From Solirubrobacteraceae bacterium (GTDB lineage Bacteria > Actinomycetota > Thermoleophilia > Solirubrobacterales > Solirubrobacteraceae), in NCBI GenBank assembly GCA_017882445.1, contig JADGPK010000003.1, positions 1-64,000 of the forward strand: DNA of 64,000 nucleotides. The letters are read 5' to 3'. The translations under genes were made by a program, and so were the position numbers. Below the pieces are notes generated by a model. The model saw only the letters and a list, made by a program, of their open reading frames with translations. It was not told where the DNA came from and did no database searches. Positions within the stretch are counted from its first letter, which is position 1. The number at the start of each line of letters is the position of its first letter. Of the stretch, positions 9,527-18,005 are shown in pieces.

Positions 9527-10090
9527 ATGTCCGCGGCCGTGTTTCCATTGAACCTACCCAATCTCCTGACGGTGATGCGGATCATGCTGGTGCCCGCGCT
9601 CGTGGTCGCGCTGCTCGGCAACACGCCGGCCGGAGACGTGCTCGCCGCGGTGGTGTTCGCGCTGGCCTCGCTGACGGACTTCGTCGACGGGTACCTCGCG
9701 CGGGCGCGCGGCTCGGTCACCACGTTCGGCAAGCTGATGGACCCGCTGGCCGACAAGCTGTTGATCGTGGCGGCGCTGATCGCCCTCGTGTCCCTCCACC
9801 GCCTCGCGGCATGGGTGGCGATGGTGATCATCACGCGCGAGCTGGCCGTGACCGTCCTGCGCCTTGCTGCCACCCAGGCCGGGGTCGTGATGGCCGCGAG
9901 CATGTTCGGGAAGGTCAAGACCTGCCTGCAGATCGCCGCGATCCTCGCGGTGATCGCCGTGCACGGCAAGCCGATGTGGGTCGCAGCATTGCTCTACCTC
10001 GCCGTTCTGGTGACGGTGCTCTCGGGCCTGGACTACTTCTTCGGTCTGCGCCGGCGGATGCAGCAGAGCCAGGCTCAGGCAGACGGTTGA
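9527..10090 (+). CDS. pgsA: CDP-alcohol phosphatidyltransferase (phosphatidylglycerophosphate synthase-like)
   Basis: 187-aa membrane enzyme of the CDP-OH-P transferase family, most like PgsA, which joins CDP-diacylglycerol and glycerol 3-phosphate. The signature D..DG..AR........G...D...D is complete, running from [13 protein letters not shown] to KLMDPLADK (about residues 50-77). The N-terminal [14 protein letters not shown] is typical of PgsA. Several hydrophobic helices follow. ATG 9527 is preferred over upstream codons that would overlap the divergent AKR gene. Its 3' end overlaps the convergent folE2 by 16 nt. Another CDP-OH acceptor cannot be excluded. Confidence 0.85.
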   Translation: MSAAVFPLNLPNLLTVMRIMLVPALVVALLGNTPAGDVLAAVVFALASLTDFVDGYLARARGSVTTFGKLMDPLADKLLIVAALIALVSLHRLAAWVAMVIITRELAVTVLRLAATQAGVVMAASMFGKVKTCLQIAAILAVIAVHGKPMWVAALLYLAVLVTVLSGLDYFFGLRRRMQQSQAQADG

Positions 10091-11100
10091 GTCCGGGCGC
10101 CTGAGTCCAGCCACTCCTCGAGACTCGTCTGGTGGGCCGCCGGCGTGCCCGTGGAGATCTCTGAGCGCAGCTCCTCCAGCAGGCCGTGACGTTCGGCGAC
10201 GACGTTGTGCTGGTGGATGGTCTCCAGGTTCTCCTGGCGCGCCGAGACGAAGCTCGCTCCGTCCAGGTCCGCAAACGCGTTGACCACGCCGGCGATCATC
10301 TCGCGCACGCAATCCTCCACGAAGCGCGGTCGGCGATGGGCCTTTTCGACGACCTCGACCTCATCGGATCGCTTCATCAGCTCGTAGATCTCCGAGGACA
10401 TGCTCCCCTCGGCTATCTCCAGCAGCACGGTGGCGTCGATCTCCGCGGAGCAGTCCTCGGCGCAGCCGATCTGAAGGGTCGCGAGGCCGCGCTGGTTGTG
10501 GGTGGCGAGGGGCACGCTCTCGAGGATCGCGTCGATCTGCTCGGCTGAGAAGTCGCGTGCGAGGAGTCGTTCCCGTGCGCGCGCCGCGACGAGCTCCTGG
10601 GCGCACGGGCACGCGGTCATGCCGGTGGCGGAAACGCCGACCGTGCGGCGGGTGCCGTGCTCGTAGGCCACCGCGCGGCCGTGCAGCGTGTAGATCTCCT
10701 GCGTCAGCACGCCCGACACCGGTGCAGGCCTGTGCTCGGGATAGCGCGCGGCGATCGTGACCTCTGCCCGCGCCGCTCCCTGGCGGGCACGCACGAGCTC
10801 TGCGATGTGCTGCGCGAGCGTCTCCGCCCGGAACGGGGACTCGCTGAGGACGACCTCGCCGATCGCATCGTTGATGACCTCGTCGAAGCGCGACATGTGC
10901 GCGCCCTTCTGGTTGCGGCTGAGATCCACGAAGCAGTCGAAGCGCGCCAGGAACAGCTCCTCGTGGATGCGCACGACCTTCTCGACGCCGCTGACGCCTA
11001 CGCGCGAGAGCCCGAGGGCTATCGCGGGGACGCGCGCCTGGACGTCGTCGCCGGCGCCGCGGGTTGGAGACGGCGTGGAGGTGGGCCGTGTCGCCTGCAC
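10075..11100 (-). CDS. folE2: GTP cyclohydrolase FolE2/MptA type (class IB)
   Basis: About 341 aa, a member of the COG1469 GTP cyclohydrolases that open GTP to start folate/pterin synthesis in place of zinc FolE. Family marks are SRVGVSGVEKVVRI near the N-terminus, ARFDCFVDL, QKGAHMSRF, and TGMTACPCAQE with the metal-binding Cys. The C-terminal FVEDCVREM and ARQENLETIHQHN also fit. GTG 11100 is chosen because TAGGCT lies 8 nt upstream; TTG 11109 is the alternative and would overlap that element. The bacterial FolE2 and archaeal MptA activities differ in product, and sequence alone does not settle which applies. Confidence 0.88.
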   Translation of the reverse strand: MQATRPTSTPSPTRGAGDDVQARVPAIALGLSRVGVSGVEKVVRIHEELFLARFDCFVDLSRNQKGAHMSRFDEVINDAIGEVVLSESPFRAETLAQHIAELVRARQGAARAEVTIAARYPEHRPAPVSGVLTQEIYTLHGRAVAYEHGTRRTVGVSATGMTACPCAQELVAARARERLLARDFSAEQIDAILESVPLATHNQRGLATLQIGCAEDCSAEIDATVLLEIAEGSMSSEIYELMKRSDEVEVVEKAHRRPRFVEDCVREMIAGVVNAFADLDGASFVSARQENLETIHQHNVVAERHGLLEELRSEISTGTPAAHQTSLEEWLDSGARTQPSA

Positions 11101-11108
11101 CGCAGCCA

Positions 11109-11114
11109 AGCCTA
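11109..11114 (-). promoter_or_regulatory. Leaderless -10 element for folE2
   Basis: TAGGCT on the minus strand, 8 nt upstream of GTG 11100; no ribosome-binding site intervenes. It argues against the TTG at 11109, which it overlaps. Confidence 0.4.
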
Positions 11115-11297
11115 GCGCGCCCGTGGCCGATCGCTGCTACCGCAGGGAAGGGGTATCCCCGACCGCGTATTCTGGTATCACTCCGCACTTGGCCCATCGA
11201 GACCGCCCGGTGGATTACGGGCGCTCAGGGCCAGAGGCCACGCAGAGACGCAACGAAACTGCCAGTACAAACGCAACGCACAGGAGGCTTAGCGTAG

Positions 11298-12599
11298 GTG
11301 AGGGGAGGTCGGGGCGGCTCGCCGCTCCGAGGGGAGACGGATCTGTTCCGGGGGATGCAAGTGAGTGACAAGCTTGACGGTCTTTTGACCACCACGGCTA
11401 CTGCCGTGGTGGAGATGGACGAGTTGCAGGGGATCATCGCCGAGGGCCACGAGAAGGGGTTCGTGTCCGTGGAGGCGCTCGACGCTGCGCTCGAGGAGGC
11501 GGAGCTCTCGAGTGCGCAGACGCAGGATCTGTTCAGCTATCTGGACGAGCATGGGATCGACGTGGTCGGTTCCGGCGATTCGGCGTCCGAGCTGCAGATG
11601 CACAGCGCGAGCAGGGACGAGATCGCCAGCGTCCGCGACGACGAGACCACCGACGACGCCGGCGTGCACTCGCTGGCGGGCGGGGGCGAGAGCGACGAAC
11701 GGGACGAGCAGATCCACGGCCTGCACACGCGCCTCGAGGAGCTCAAGCGTCCCGATGTGGATCTCACGGTCGAGCCGAGCCTCGACTCGCTGCGGCTGTA
11801 CCTGCACTCGATCGGTCGCGTGCCCCTGCTCAGCGCCGAAGAGGAGGTGTCGCTGGCCAAGCGGATCGAGCGCGGCGACGTCGCGGCCAAGCAGCACATG
11901 GTCGAGGCGAACCTGCGCCTGGTGGTGTCGATCGCCAAGGGCTACGCGGGGCGCGGACTGACACTGCTCGACCTGATCCAGGAGGGTTCGTTGGGATTGA
12001 TCAGGGCGGTGGAGAAGTTCGACTATCGCCGCGGCTACAAGTTCTCGACCTACGCCACCTGGTGGATACGCCAGGCGGTCACGCGCTCGCTCGCGGACAA
12101 GGGCCGCACCATCCGGATCCCCGTCCACATGGTCGAGCGGTTGAACAAGCTCATCCACGCCGAACGGCGGCTGATCCAGCAGCTCGGGCGCGAGCCGACA
12201 GCGACCGAGCTGGCCGACGAGCTCGAGTGCGAGGTGCACGAGGTGCGCGACATCATGCGCATCACCCAGCAGCCTGTCTCGCTCGAGAAGCCGATGGGCG
12301 AGGAGAACGATTCGGCGCTGGCGGACTTCGTGGAGGACGTCTCGGCGGAGTCGCCCTTCGAGATCGCGTCCGAGGCGCTTCGCCGCGAGAACGTCATGCG
12401 GGTGCTCTCGTGCCTGCCGCGGCGCGAGCGAGAGGTGATAGAGATGCGCTATGGAATCGTAGGCGGGCGTTCGCGCACGCTGGAGGAGGTCGGCCACGCG
12501 TTCAACATCACCCGCGAGCGGGTCCGCCAGATCGAGAACCGGACGCTGAAAAAGCTTCAGACGCTCCCCGACGCCCAGCAGCTGCGCGAGGCCTCCTGA
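11298..12599 (+). CDS. sigA: Principal RNA polymerase sigma factor (sigma-70, group 1)
   Basis: 433-aa sigma-70. Region 1.1-like N-terminus (residues ~40-95) contains a helical [20 protein letters not shown]. Region 1.2 is [20 protein letters not shown]. Region 2 carries [38 protein letters not shown], and [14 protein letters not shown] with the -10 recognition residues. Region 3 follows, and region 4 has [14 protein letters not shown] and the [19 protein letters not shown]. Region 1.1 plus the near-complete region 2-4 match marks it as the housekeeping factor rather than an alternative. Start GTG 11298 has AGGAGG 10 nt upstream; ATG 11355 is an alternative. Confidence 0.93.
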   Translation: MRGGRGGSPLRGETDLFRGMQVSDKLDGLLTTTATAVVEMDELQGIIAEGHEKGFVSVEALDAALEEAELSSAQTQDLFSYLDEHGIDVVGSGDSASELQMHSASRDEIASVRDDETTDDAGVHSLAGGGESDERDEQIHGLHTRLEELKRPDVDLTVEPSLDSLRLYLHSIGRVPLLSAEEEVSLAKRIERGDVAAKQHMVEANLRLVVSIAKGYAGRGLTLLDLIQEGSLGLIRAVEKFDYRRGYKFSTYATWWIRQAVTRSLADKGRTIRIPVHMVERLNKLIHAERRLIQQLGREPTATELADELECEVHEVRDIMRITQQPVSLEKPMGEENDSALADFVEDVSAESPFEIASEALRRENVMRVLSCLPRREREVIEMRYGIVGGRSRTLEEVGHAFNITRERVRQIENRTLKKLQTLPDAQQLREAS

Positions 12600-12627
12600 A
12601 CGCAGGGCGGCGCGTACCGTCCCAAGG

Positions 12628-12641
12628 CGAACGTATGTTTG
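12628..12641 (+). promoter_or_regulatory. LexA-type SOS box overlapping a leaderless -10
   Basis: CGAACGTATGTTTG fits the CGAACnnnnGTTYG pattern of Gram-positive/actinobacterial SOS boxes, as a dyad with one mismatch. Inside it TATGTT (12634-12639) lies 6 nt before the ATG of the next gene. A LexA dimer here would cover the -10, so the gene would be induced by DNA damage. No -35 match. Confidence 0.6.
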
Positions 12642-12645
12642 CACG

Positions 12646-13050
12646 ATGGAGCGGATGTCACCGCGAAGGCAGGGCGATCTCGGCGAGCTGTCGGCGATGG
12701 AGTGGCTGGGGTCGAAGGGTTACAAGCTCTGGTTGCCGGTGCTCCACAGCCCCGACTGCGACCTGATCGCAGAAGATGGCGATGAGCTGCTGCGGGTGCA
12801 GGTGAAGACCTCTACGCGATACCGGAACCGCCGCTGGGAAGTCATGATCTGCACAAGGGGTGGGAACCAGAGCTGGAGCGGCGTCTCGAAGCTGTTCAGT
12901 CCCTCACGCTGCGACCGGCTATTCGTGCTCGTCGGCGACGGACGCCGCTGGTTCATCCCGGCCGACGCGGTCGACGCGACCACCGGGCTGCGCCTGGGAG
13001 GGCCAAAGTACGCGGCGTTCGAGGTCGAGGTCGGACGGCCGCTGCGCTGA
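12646..13050 (+). CDS. PD-(D/E)XK nuclease-fold protein, SOS-controlled
   Basis: 134 aa, similar in pattern to the 'group I intron endonuclease' PD-(D/E)XK family (PF11645-like). The nuclease core is visible: Glu14 in GDLGELSAMEWL, Asp39 in SPDCDLIAED, then VQVKTS with Gln52 and Lys54 as the Q-x-K variant of the (D/E)-x-K. A hydrophobic strand follows (DRLFVLVGDGRRWFIP). It is a stand-alone domain between the sigma factor and tRNA-Tyr and is preceded by an SOS box, hinting at a DNA-repair or DNA-defence role. Start ATG 12646 or ATG 12655. Confidence 0.75.
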   Translation: MERMSPRRQGDLGELSAMEWLGSKGYKLWLPVLHSPDCDLIAEDGDELLRVQVKTSTRYRNRRWEVMICTRGGNQSWSGVSKLFSPSRCDRLFVLVGDGRRWFIPADAVDATTGLRLGGPKYAAFEVEVGRPLR

Positions 13051-13085
13051 GCTTGGGCGCTCCGATCGCTATGCTCGACGACCCT

Positions 13086-13167
13086 GGCGGGGTTCCCGAG
13101 CGGTCAAAGGGGTGTGGCTGTAAACCACATGGCTCTGCCTTCGCAGGTTCGAATCCTGCCCCCGCCA
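13086..13167 (+). tRNA. tRNA-Tyr (GTA)
   Basis: 82-nt class II tRNA. The acceptor GGCGGGG (13086-13092) pairs with CCCCGCC (13160-13166), discriminator A. The anticodon loop CTGTAAA gives GTA. A long variable arm and GGTTCGAATCC T-arm are present; CCA is not encoded. TATGCT (13070-13075) is a possible -10. Confidence 0.96.
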
Positions 13168-13254
13168 TATCGATGCGCCGACGGACCGGGATGTCCAGTA
13201 GACGCGCCGAACGTTCGTCGAGAAACGCGAGGGCCAGCCAACAATCGCGCCGGC

Positions 13255-13527
13255 ATGGCTCCGCAACGTTCTACAATCGCCATAGCCGAGTATGTGATTA
13301 CTCGCACAAGTGAATGGTTGGTTGTCATCAGGGGCGGCCTGATCAACGTCGCCCTCGAGCTGACCGCCTACGACCGCGAGCTGGCCTTTGACCGCGTCCG
13401 CGACATACAGGGCGTGCTCGCGAGGATACTTGCGCACAGCGAGCAGGCTTCGGTGACGCCGCTCGCAGCATCACTGGCGCTGGCGAGCGAGTGGCTCGCG
13501 ACCGCGGCCGACCACGATCATCAATGA
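13255..13527 (+). CDS. Hypothetical protein
   Basis: 90-aa frame starting MAPQRSTIAIAEYVITRTSEW, with normal codon bias for this genome (G/C in most third positions from the middle on) and a clean stop. It looks mostly helical (LASLALASEWLATAADH at the end), has no signal peptide or membrane helix and no recognised motif. No clear ribosome-binding site precedes the ATG. It lies between tRNA-Tyr and a transporter relic. I do not recognise the family. Confidence 0.5.
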   Translation: MAPQRSTIAIAEYVITRTSEWLVVIRGGLINVALELTAYDRELAFDRVRDIQGVLARILAHSEQASVTPLAASLALASEWLATAADHDHQ

Positions 13528-13606
13528 CGTCGAGAAGCCGCTGGCGTGCCATGCGCGCCGCGATGTCGCTCAGGATGCTTCGACGCGGTGACGGTGCGTG
13601 CGATGA

Positions 13607-13816
13607 CTGTCCAGGCAGATCCCGCTCGAAGTGTTCATCCTCTCCCGCATGCGCGAGGAGCACGACGGGACCGGCTCGACCGACACGGCTGTCGTGCGGG
13701 GCATCGTGATCTCCCTGTTCGGCCGCTGGAACTGGTGGCTGGGGCAGATGCCGGCGAGGCTGCTGCGGGTTGATCCGTCGCTGCCGGGGCGGCTGGCGAC
13801 CGAGGCGGAGGGATAG
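13607..13816 (+). pseudogene. Relic of an MMPL/RND-type membrane transporter with internal deletion
   Basis: The frame reads PLEVFILSRMREEHDGTGST-DTAVVRGI, the loop after TM9-10 of MMPL transporters. It then jumps directly to ISLFGRWNWWLGQMPARLLRV, which in intact members is the C-terminal end some 60 residues later. The intervening membrane helices are missing, and everything upstream is gone: a stop lies at 13604-13606 and no other MMPL segment is found in 13528-13606. The join falls where both flanks would encode VVRG(I), suggesting deletion between short repeats. It ends 2 nt before the ABC ATPase gene, so it may persist as a leader ORF (GTG 13631) of that operon. Confidence 0.6.
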
Positions 13817-13818
13817 CG

Positions 13819-14838
13819 ATGGGCACCGTCGGGGCGAACGGCGAGAACGGCATCGAGGTCGAAAGCCTCGTCCGCGACTTCAAGGGCGGCGTGCGCGCGG
13901 TCGACGGCATCGACCTGAGCGTCGCGCCGGGCGAGATCTACGGCTTCCTCGGCCCCAACGGGGCGGGCAAGTCGACGACGGTGCTGGTGCTCACCACGCT
14001 CCTCCCCCCCACCTCGGGCAGGGCGCGCGTGGCGGGCCTGGACGTGGTGCACCAGGGCGCGGAGGTGCGACGCGCGATCGGCGCCTCGCTGCAGGAGTCG
14101 GCGCTCGATCCCTTCCTGACCGGCCGCGAGCACATGCGCCTGCAGAGCGCGTTGCACGGGCTGGGCAGGGCCGAGCGCGATGAGCGCGGCACGGAGCTAC
14201 TCGAGCGGGTGGGGCTCTCGGACGCGGCGGACCGCAAGGTGGGCGGCTACTCGGGCGGGATGAAGCGCAGGCTCGATCTGGGCCTCGCGCTCGTGCACCG
14301 CCCGCGGCTGCTGTTCCTGGACGAGCCCACCACGGGACTTGACCCTCAGAGCCGCGCGGCGCTGTGGGACGAGGTCAGGCGACTGGCCAACGACGGCGTG
14401 ACCGTATTCCTCACGACCCAGTACCTGGAGGAGGCGGACGTGCTGGCGGACCGCGTGGGAATCATCGACCGCGGCAAGATCGTGGCCGAGGGCACCCCGT
14501 CGGAGCTGAAGGCGGCGATCGGGCGCCCGAGCGTCGAGGCGATCCCCGCGGACCCCGGCGACCGCGACCGCCTTGCCGCGGTGCTCGCCCGTTTCGGCGA
14601 GGCGGCCGCGGCGTCGCCCAACGGCGTTGCGGCGCGCCTTCCGGATGGCGTGAGCGACCTCGCGGAGATCGTGCGCGCGCTCGACTCCGAAGGACTGCGC
14701 ATAGCGGACCTTCGCCTGCACAGCCCCACGCTCGACGACGTGTTCCTGGCCAAGACCGGGCGGTCGCTCGAGGGCGCCGGCGATGAGGGCTCCGGCGAGG
14801 AGGACGAGTGGGCGACCGGCGCGGCGGCGGGCGCATGA
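13819..14838 (+). CDS. ABC-2 exporter ATP-binding protein (DrrA-like)
   Basis: 339-aa ATPase. Walker A GPNGAGKS at residues 45-52, Q-loop LQES near 91, signature YSGGM 143-147, Walker B LFLDEP 164-169, H-loop replaced by TTQYLEEAD with Gln where many families have His, as in drug exporters. A C-terminal ~80-aa domain after residue 240 is the DrrA/NatA-type extension. It is followed by two permeases, overlapping the first by ATGA. The operon probably exports a hydrophobic compound or antibiotic; substrate not inferable. Confidence 0.92.
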   Translation: MGTVGANGENGIEVESLVRDFKGGVRAVDGIDLSVAPGEIYGFLGPNGAGKSTTVLVLTTLLPPTSGRARVAGLDVVHQGAEVRRAIGASLQESALDPFLTGREHMRLQSALHGLGRAERDERGTELLERVGLSDAADRKVGGYSGGMKRRLDLGLALVHRPRLLFLDEPTTGLDPQSRAALWDEVRRLANDGVTVFLTTQYLEEADVLADRVGIIDRGKIVAEGTPSELKAAIGRPSVEAIPADPGDRDRLAAVLARFGEAAAASPNGVAARLPDGVSDLAEIVRALDSEGLRIADLRLHSPTLDDVFLAKTGRSLEGAGDEGSGEEDEWATGAAAGA

Positions 14839-15614
14839 GAGGCACGCTCTCCACCCAGGTGGGCGTGCTTGCCAGGCGCTCGATGCTCAAGACGCTGCGC
14901 CAGCCCTTCCAGCTCTTCCCGATCGTCTTCTTCCCGATGATCCTGCTGGCGGTGAACGCGAGCGGGCTGCGCGCGGCGACGCGCCTTCCGGGCTTTCCCA
15001 CTCACTCCTACGTGTCGTTTGCGATCGCCGTCGCGTTCATCCAGGGGGGCATGTTCGCGCTCATCAACACGGGCACCAACCTGGCGGAGGACATCGAGAG
15101 CGGCTTCTTCAACCGCCTGGCGCTCACGCCCCTGCGGCGGGTGTCGCTGATCGCCGGCCTGCTCGTGGGCGTGGCCGCGCTCGGGGCGCTGCAGTCGGCG
15201 GTGTACGTCGTCATGGGTCTGATCGTGGGCGCGCACCTGGACGCGGGCTTCGGCGGCGCGCTGGTGATCCTGGTGCTGGGCGCGCTCACGGCGGTGGCCT
15301 TCGGAGCGCTGGGCTGCGCCGCCGCCCTGCGCACCGGGTCGGGAGAGGCGGTGCAGGGCCTGTTCCCGCTGTTCTTCGTGTTCATCTTCCTGTCCTCGAG
15401 CAACCTCCCGCGGACGCTGCTGCGGACCGGCTGGTTCCACACGGTGGCCAACTGGAACCCGATCTCCTACCTGATCGAGGGCTTTCGCAGCCTGTTCATC
15501 TCCGGCTGGGACCCCACGGCGCTGTGGCGCGGCTTCGCGGTGGCCGTGGGCCTGCTGATCGTGTCGCTGCTGGCCGTGGAGGGCGCCATGCGCACGAGGT
15601 TGCAGCGGACATGA
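14835..15614 (+). CDS. ABC-2 type transporter permease 1
   Basis: 259 aa with about six membrane helices of the ABC2_membrane family (DrrB/YadH-like). Features: cytosolic N-terminus with RRSMLKTLRQPFQLFPIVFFP, the coupling segment AEDIESGFFNRLALTPLRRV, and the re-entrant SSSNLPRTLLRTGWFHTVANWNPISYLIEGFR near the end. ATG 14835 overlaps the ATPase stop (ATGA), so it is preferred over GTG 14808. Forms a heterodimer with the next permease, most likely. Confidence 0.88.
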   Translation: MRGTLSTQVGVLARRSMLKTLRQPFQLFPIVFFPMILLAVNASGLRAATRLPGFPTHSYVSFAIAVAFIQGGMFALINTGTNLAEDIESGFFNRLALTPLRRVSLIAGLLVGVAALGALQSAVYVVMGLIVGAHLDAGFGGALVILVLGALTAVAFGALGCAAALRTGSGEAVQGLFPLFFVFIFLSSSNLPRTLLRTGWFHTVANWNPISYLIEGFRSLFISGWDPTALWRGFAVAVGLLIVSLLAVEGAMRTRLQRT

Positions 15615-16405
15615 GCAGACCACCCAAGCAGGCGGGCGGCGGCCTGTGGCGCGTGGCGGGGACGATCGCCTGGCGAAGCCTTCACACCTACGTGCGCAGG
15701 CCAGACCTGTTCGTCCCCTCGCTGGTGTTCCCGCTCATCTTCCTGGCGAGCTTTGCGGGCGGGCTCTCGGTGCTCGGCTCGGTGCCGGGCTTCCACTTCC
15801 GCGCGGGCTACACGGCCTTCCAGTTCGTGTTCGTGCTGTGTCAGTCGGCGATGTTCGCGGGGCTGTTCACGGGCTTCACGCTGGCATTCGACTTCGAGAG
15901 CGGCTTCGCGCGGCGGCTGATGCTGGCGGCGGAGGACCGGCGCGGGATCGCGTTGGGCTATGCGCTCGTGGCGCTCTCGCGCGCGGCGATCACCCTGAGC
16001 CTGGTCTCGGCGGTAGCGCTGGCGATGGGGATGCGAATCACGGGCAGCGGCGTCGACATCTTCGGCCTGTACGGCATGGCGGCCCTGCTCGTGCTCGTGG
16101 GCTACGGCTGGGCTGCGGGGGTGGCGTTCCGATTCCGCACTATTCAGGCCGGCCCGCTGATGCAGACGCCGGTCTTCCTGATCATCTTCATGGCTCCGGT
16201 GTACGTGCCGCTGGGCCTGCTCAGGGGCTGGATCCACACGGTGGCGAGCTTCAACCCGGCGACGGCCTTCCTGGAGGCCGGACGGGGACTGATCTTGGGC
16301 GTGCACGAACACACGGGCCTGGCGTTCATCTGCGCAGTGGCGCTGATCGGCCTGTTCTCGATCTGGATGCTCACGGGCCTTCGCAACGCTGAAACGTCGG
16401 CGTAG
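15611..16405 (+). CDS. ABC-2 type transporter permease 2
   Basis: 264 aa, a diverged paralogue of permease 1 with six predicted helices: similar ESGFARRLMLAAEDRRG coupling segment, and VASFNPATAFLEAGRGL near the C-terminus in place of the NPISYLIEGFR seen in permease 1. ATG 15611 overlaps the previous stop (ATGA). Two non-identical half-permeases plus one ATPase indicate a heteromeric exporter. Confidence 0.88.
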   Translation: MSRPPKQAGGGLWRVAGTIAWRSLHTYVRRPDLFVPSLVFPLIFLASFAGGLSVLGSVPGFHFRAGYTAFQFVFVLCQSAMFAGLFTGFTLAFDFESGFARRLMLAAEDRRGIALGYALVALSRAAITLSLVSAVALAMGMRITGSGVDIFGLYGMAALLVLVGYGWAAGVAFRFRTIQAGPLMQTPVFLIIFMAPVYVPLGLLRGWIHTVASFNPATAFLEAGRGLILGVHEHTGLAFICAVALIGLFSIWMLTGLRNAETSA

Positions 16406-16470
16406 CGCCGGCCCGGCACCTCTGGCCCCGCCCAGCACCATGGGAGCCGTCAGCAGCGCGCTTTCCCCGC

Positions 16471-16812
16471 TCAGCGGCCCTCGAGCCGCCGCGCGAGCTC
16501 CGCGGCTTCGGGCGTGCTGACGAGCACCCGCCGCAGGGGCGCGTGGTTGCGCACGGTGAAGGACAGGCCGGGCACTCCGCGGCGCACGATGAAGGCCTCA
16601 TCGAGGCGGATCGTGCGCGCGATGTAGAGCAGCCAGGGCACGCGCAGCCCGGCTTTGATGCCGGTGCCCATGGCCTCGCGGACGGGGTTCTCGATGACCT
16701 GCACGTCGCTCACGTCGGGTAGCGCGACGCGGATGTTGCCGAGCAGCCCAAGCACCTTCTCCCACCCGGCGAGCTGCACTTCGAGAGAGTCCTCGCTGAG
16801 GTGCACGCGCAT
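16471..16812 (-). CDS. Conserved hypothetical protein, possible PH-like beta-barrel
   Basis: 113 aa with alternating strands (VHLSEDSLEVQLAGWEKVLGL, IRVALPDVSDVQVIENP, EAFIVRRGVPGLSFTVR) and a final helix PEAAELARRLEGR. This layout resembles small actinobacterial proteins with a pleckstrin-homology-like fold, but I base that on pattern memory only. No catalytic motif or signal peptide. ATG 16812 is supported by TAGGCT 7 nt upstream. Divergent from the Usp-like gene. Confidence 0.65.
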   Translation of the reverse strand: MRVHLSEDSLEVQLAGWEKVLGLLGNIRVALPDVSDVQVIENPVREAMGTGIKAGLRVPWLLYIARTIRLDEAFIVRRGVPGLSFTVRNHAPLRRVLVSTPEAAELARRLEGR

Positions 16813-16819
16813 GGCCGAC

Positions 16820-16825
16820 AGCCTA
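16820..16825 (-). promoter_or_regulatory. Leaderless -10 element
   Basis: TAGGCT on the minus strand, 7 nt upstream of ATG 16812, no ribosome-binding site between. Confidence 0.5.
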
Positions 16826-16988
16826 GCCACGAGCGCCTCGCACGGCCGCGACCGAGCGCCGGCGTGGCGCGTGCCGCGCCACCCTGGACACGACGATGAC
16901 AATTGGAGTAGAACAGGGGCGAGCACCGGGCGAGCGGCGAGCGCTTGAGCGGGTACGAGCCACCACGCATCAGAAGGGAGTCCCGATC

Positions 16989-17420
16989 ATGGAGTCCTCC
17001 GAGCCCACCAGAGTCCTTGTCGTGGCGCACAAGACGGCCGCAACCCAGCCCCTGCGAGATGCGGTGCGCGAGCGTGCTCTGCGCGGTCCCTGCAAGTTCA
17101 CGCTGCTCGTCCCCAACCCCGCGCATGGCCTACACAAGGTCGTGGACGCGGCGGACCAGGGGGTGGACGAGGCGCAGCAGACGCTCGACGACGCGCTGCC
17201 CGAGCTGACGGAGGCCGCCGGCACGCCGGTGCAGGGAATCGTGGGCGACCCGGATCCCTCGGCGGCGATCCAGGACGCGATCAACCTGCGGGGCTTCGAC
17301 GAGATCATCATCTCGACGCTCTCACCCAGAGTGTCGCGGTGGCTGAAGCTGGACCTGCCGAGCAAGGTCTCGGGCATGGGGCTACCCGTGACGACGGTCA
17401 CGCCGAGCGACGACGCGTAG
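16989..17420 (+). CDS. Universal-stress-like (Usp-fold) protein
   Basis: 143 aa. The Rossmann-like pattern is clear: RVLVVAHKTAATQPL first strand, KFTLLVPNPAHG second strand, DEIIISTLSPRVSRWLKLDLP and GLPVTTVTP last strand, as in actinobacterial Usp-like proteins. The ATP-binding G-2x-G-9x-G(S/T) motif is not obvious, so it may not bind nucleotide. ATG 16989 has GAAGGGAG 8 nt upstream. Followed by a hairpin terminator, so probably monocistronic. Role likely stress related, by family only. Confidence 0.65.
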   Translation: MESSEPTRVLVVAHKTAATQPLRDAVRERALRGPCKFTLLVPNPAHGLHKVVDAADQGVDEAQQTLDDALPELTEAAGTPVQGIVGDPDPSAAIQDAINLRGFDEIIISTLSPRVSRWLKLDLPSKVSGMGLPVTTVTPSDDA

Positions 17421-17469
17421 GCCGGGCGACTCGGCCCGTGCAAGTTCCACGCGGGGCTCGGATGCCCGC

Positions 17470-17495
17470 CGGCGCCCGCGTTCTCGCGGGCGCCG
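17470..17495 (+). terminator. Terminator-like hairpin after the Usp-like gene
   Basis: Perfect 11-bp stem CGGCGCCCGCG / CGCGGGCGCCG with a TTCT loop, 50 nt past the stop at 17420. The following ATACTTGTC is a weak T-tract. Confidence 0.6.
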
Positions 17496-17613
17496 ATACT
17501 TGTCATCACGATAGAGTGGCGTTTCTATTCCGCTCGCTGGACGCTGGCCGACTCGGCCGGTCGCAGACCGTGGTCTGTGGACGTTTCGTCTGCGCGGCGG
17601 GAAAGTTGGCGCC

Positions 17614-17832
17614 ATGGACACGGTCCGCACGCAATTCGCAGCCAATCTCCGCCAGCGCCGGATCGCTGCGGGCCTCTCCCAGGAGGCGCTAGCGGACATC
17701 TGCGATCTGCACCGCACCGAGATCAGCCTGCTGGAGCGCTGCAAGCGCTCTCCGCGTCTGGAGACGATCGTGATCCTCTCGCGAGGCCTCGGGCTCTCCT
17801 CCGCGAACGAGCTCCTGCAGGACATCAGCTGA
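17614..17832 (+). CDS. Small XRE-family helix-turn-helix regulator
   Basis: 72 aa that is almost only a Cro/C1-type HTH: AANLRQRRIAAGLSQEALAD (helices 1-2), then the recognition helix region LHRTEISLLERCKRSP and LETIVILSRGLGL. No extra sensor domain. Likely dimerises to repress or activate a nearby promoter; target unknown. It lies upstream of tRNA-Thr and downstream of a terminator, so it has its own promoter, perhaps GATAGAGT near 17512. Confidence 0.85.
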   Translation: MDTVRTQFAANLRQRRIAAGLSQEALADICDLHRTEISLLERCKRSPRLETIVILSRGLGLSSANELLQDIS

Positions 17833-17890
17833 CGGCAGCACCCGCGGCGGGCGATGAGCCGGCGCGCTACAGTGCCCTCTCGCCTTTCGC

Positions 17891-17963
<73 letters not shown>

Positions 17964-18005
17964 TGGCCTGAATCTCCTGTGGCGTTGCGCCCACGAGCGG
18001 GGGCG

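Noticed and set aside
9484-9969. N-terminal extension of the aldo/keto reductase frame across pgsA
   Set aside because: The AKR family starts at MNKRTLG with a ribosome-binding site; the extension is antisense to pgsA.
12600-13170. A mobile island or phage attachment site at tRNA-Tyr
   Set aside because: No integrase, no 3'-tRNA repeat and no foreign composition were seen. The PD-(D/E)XK gene has host-like codon use.
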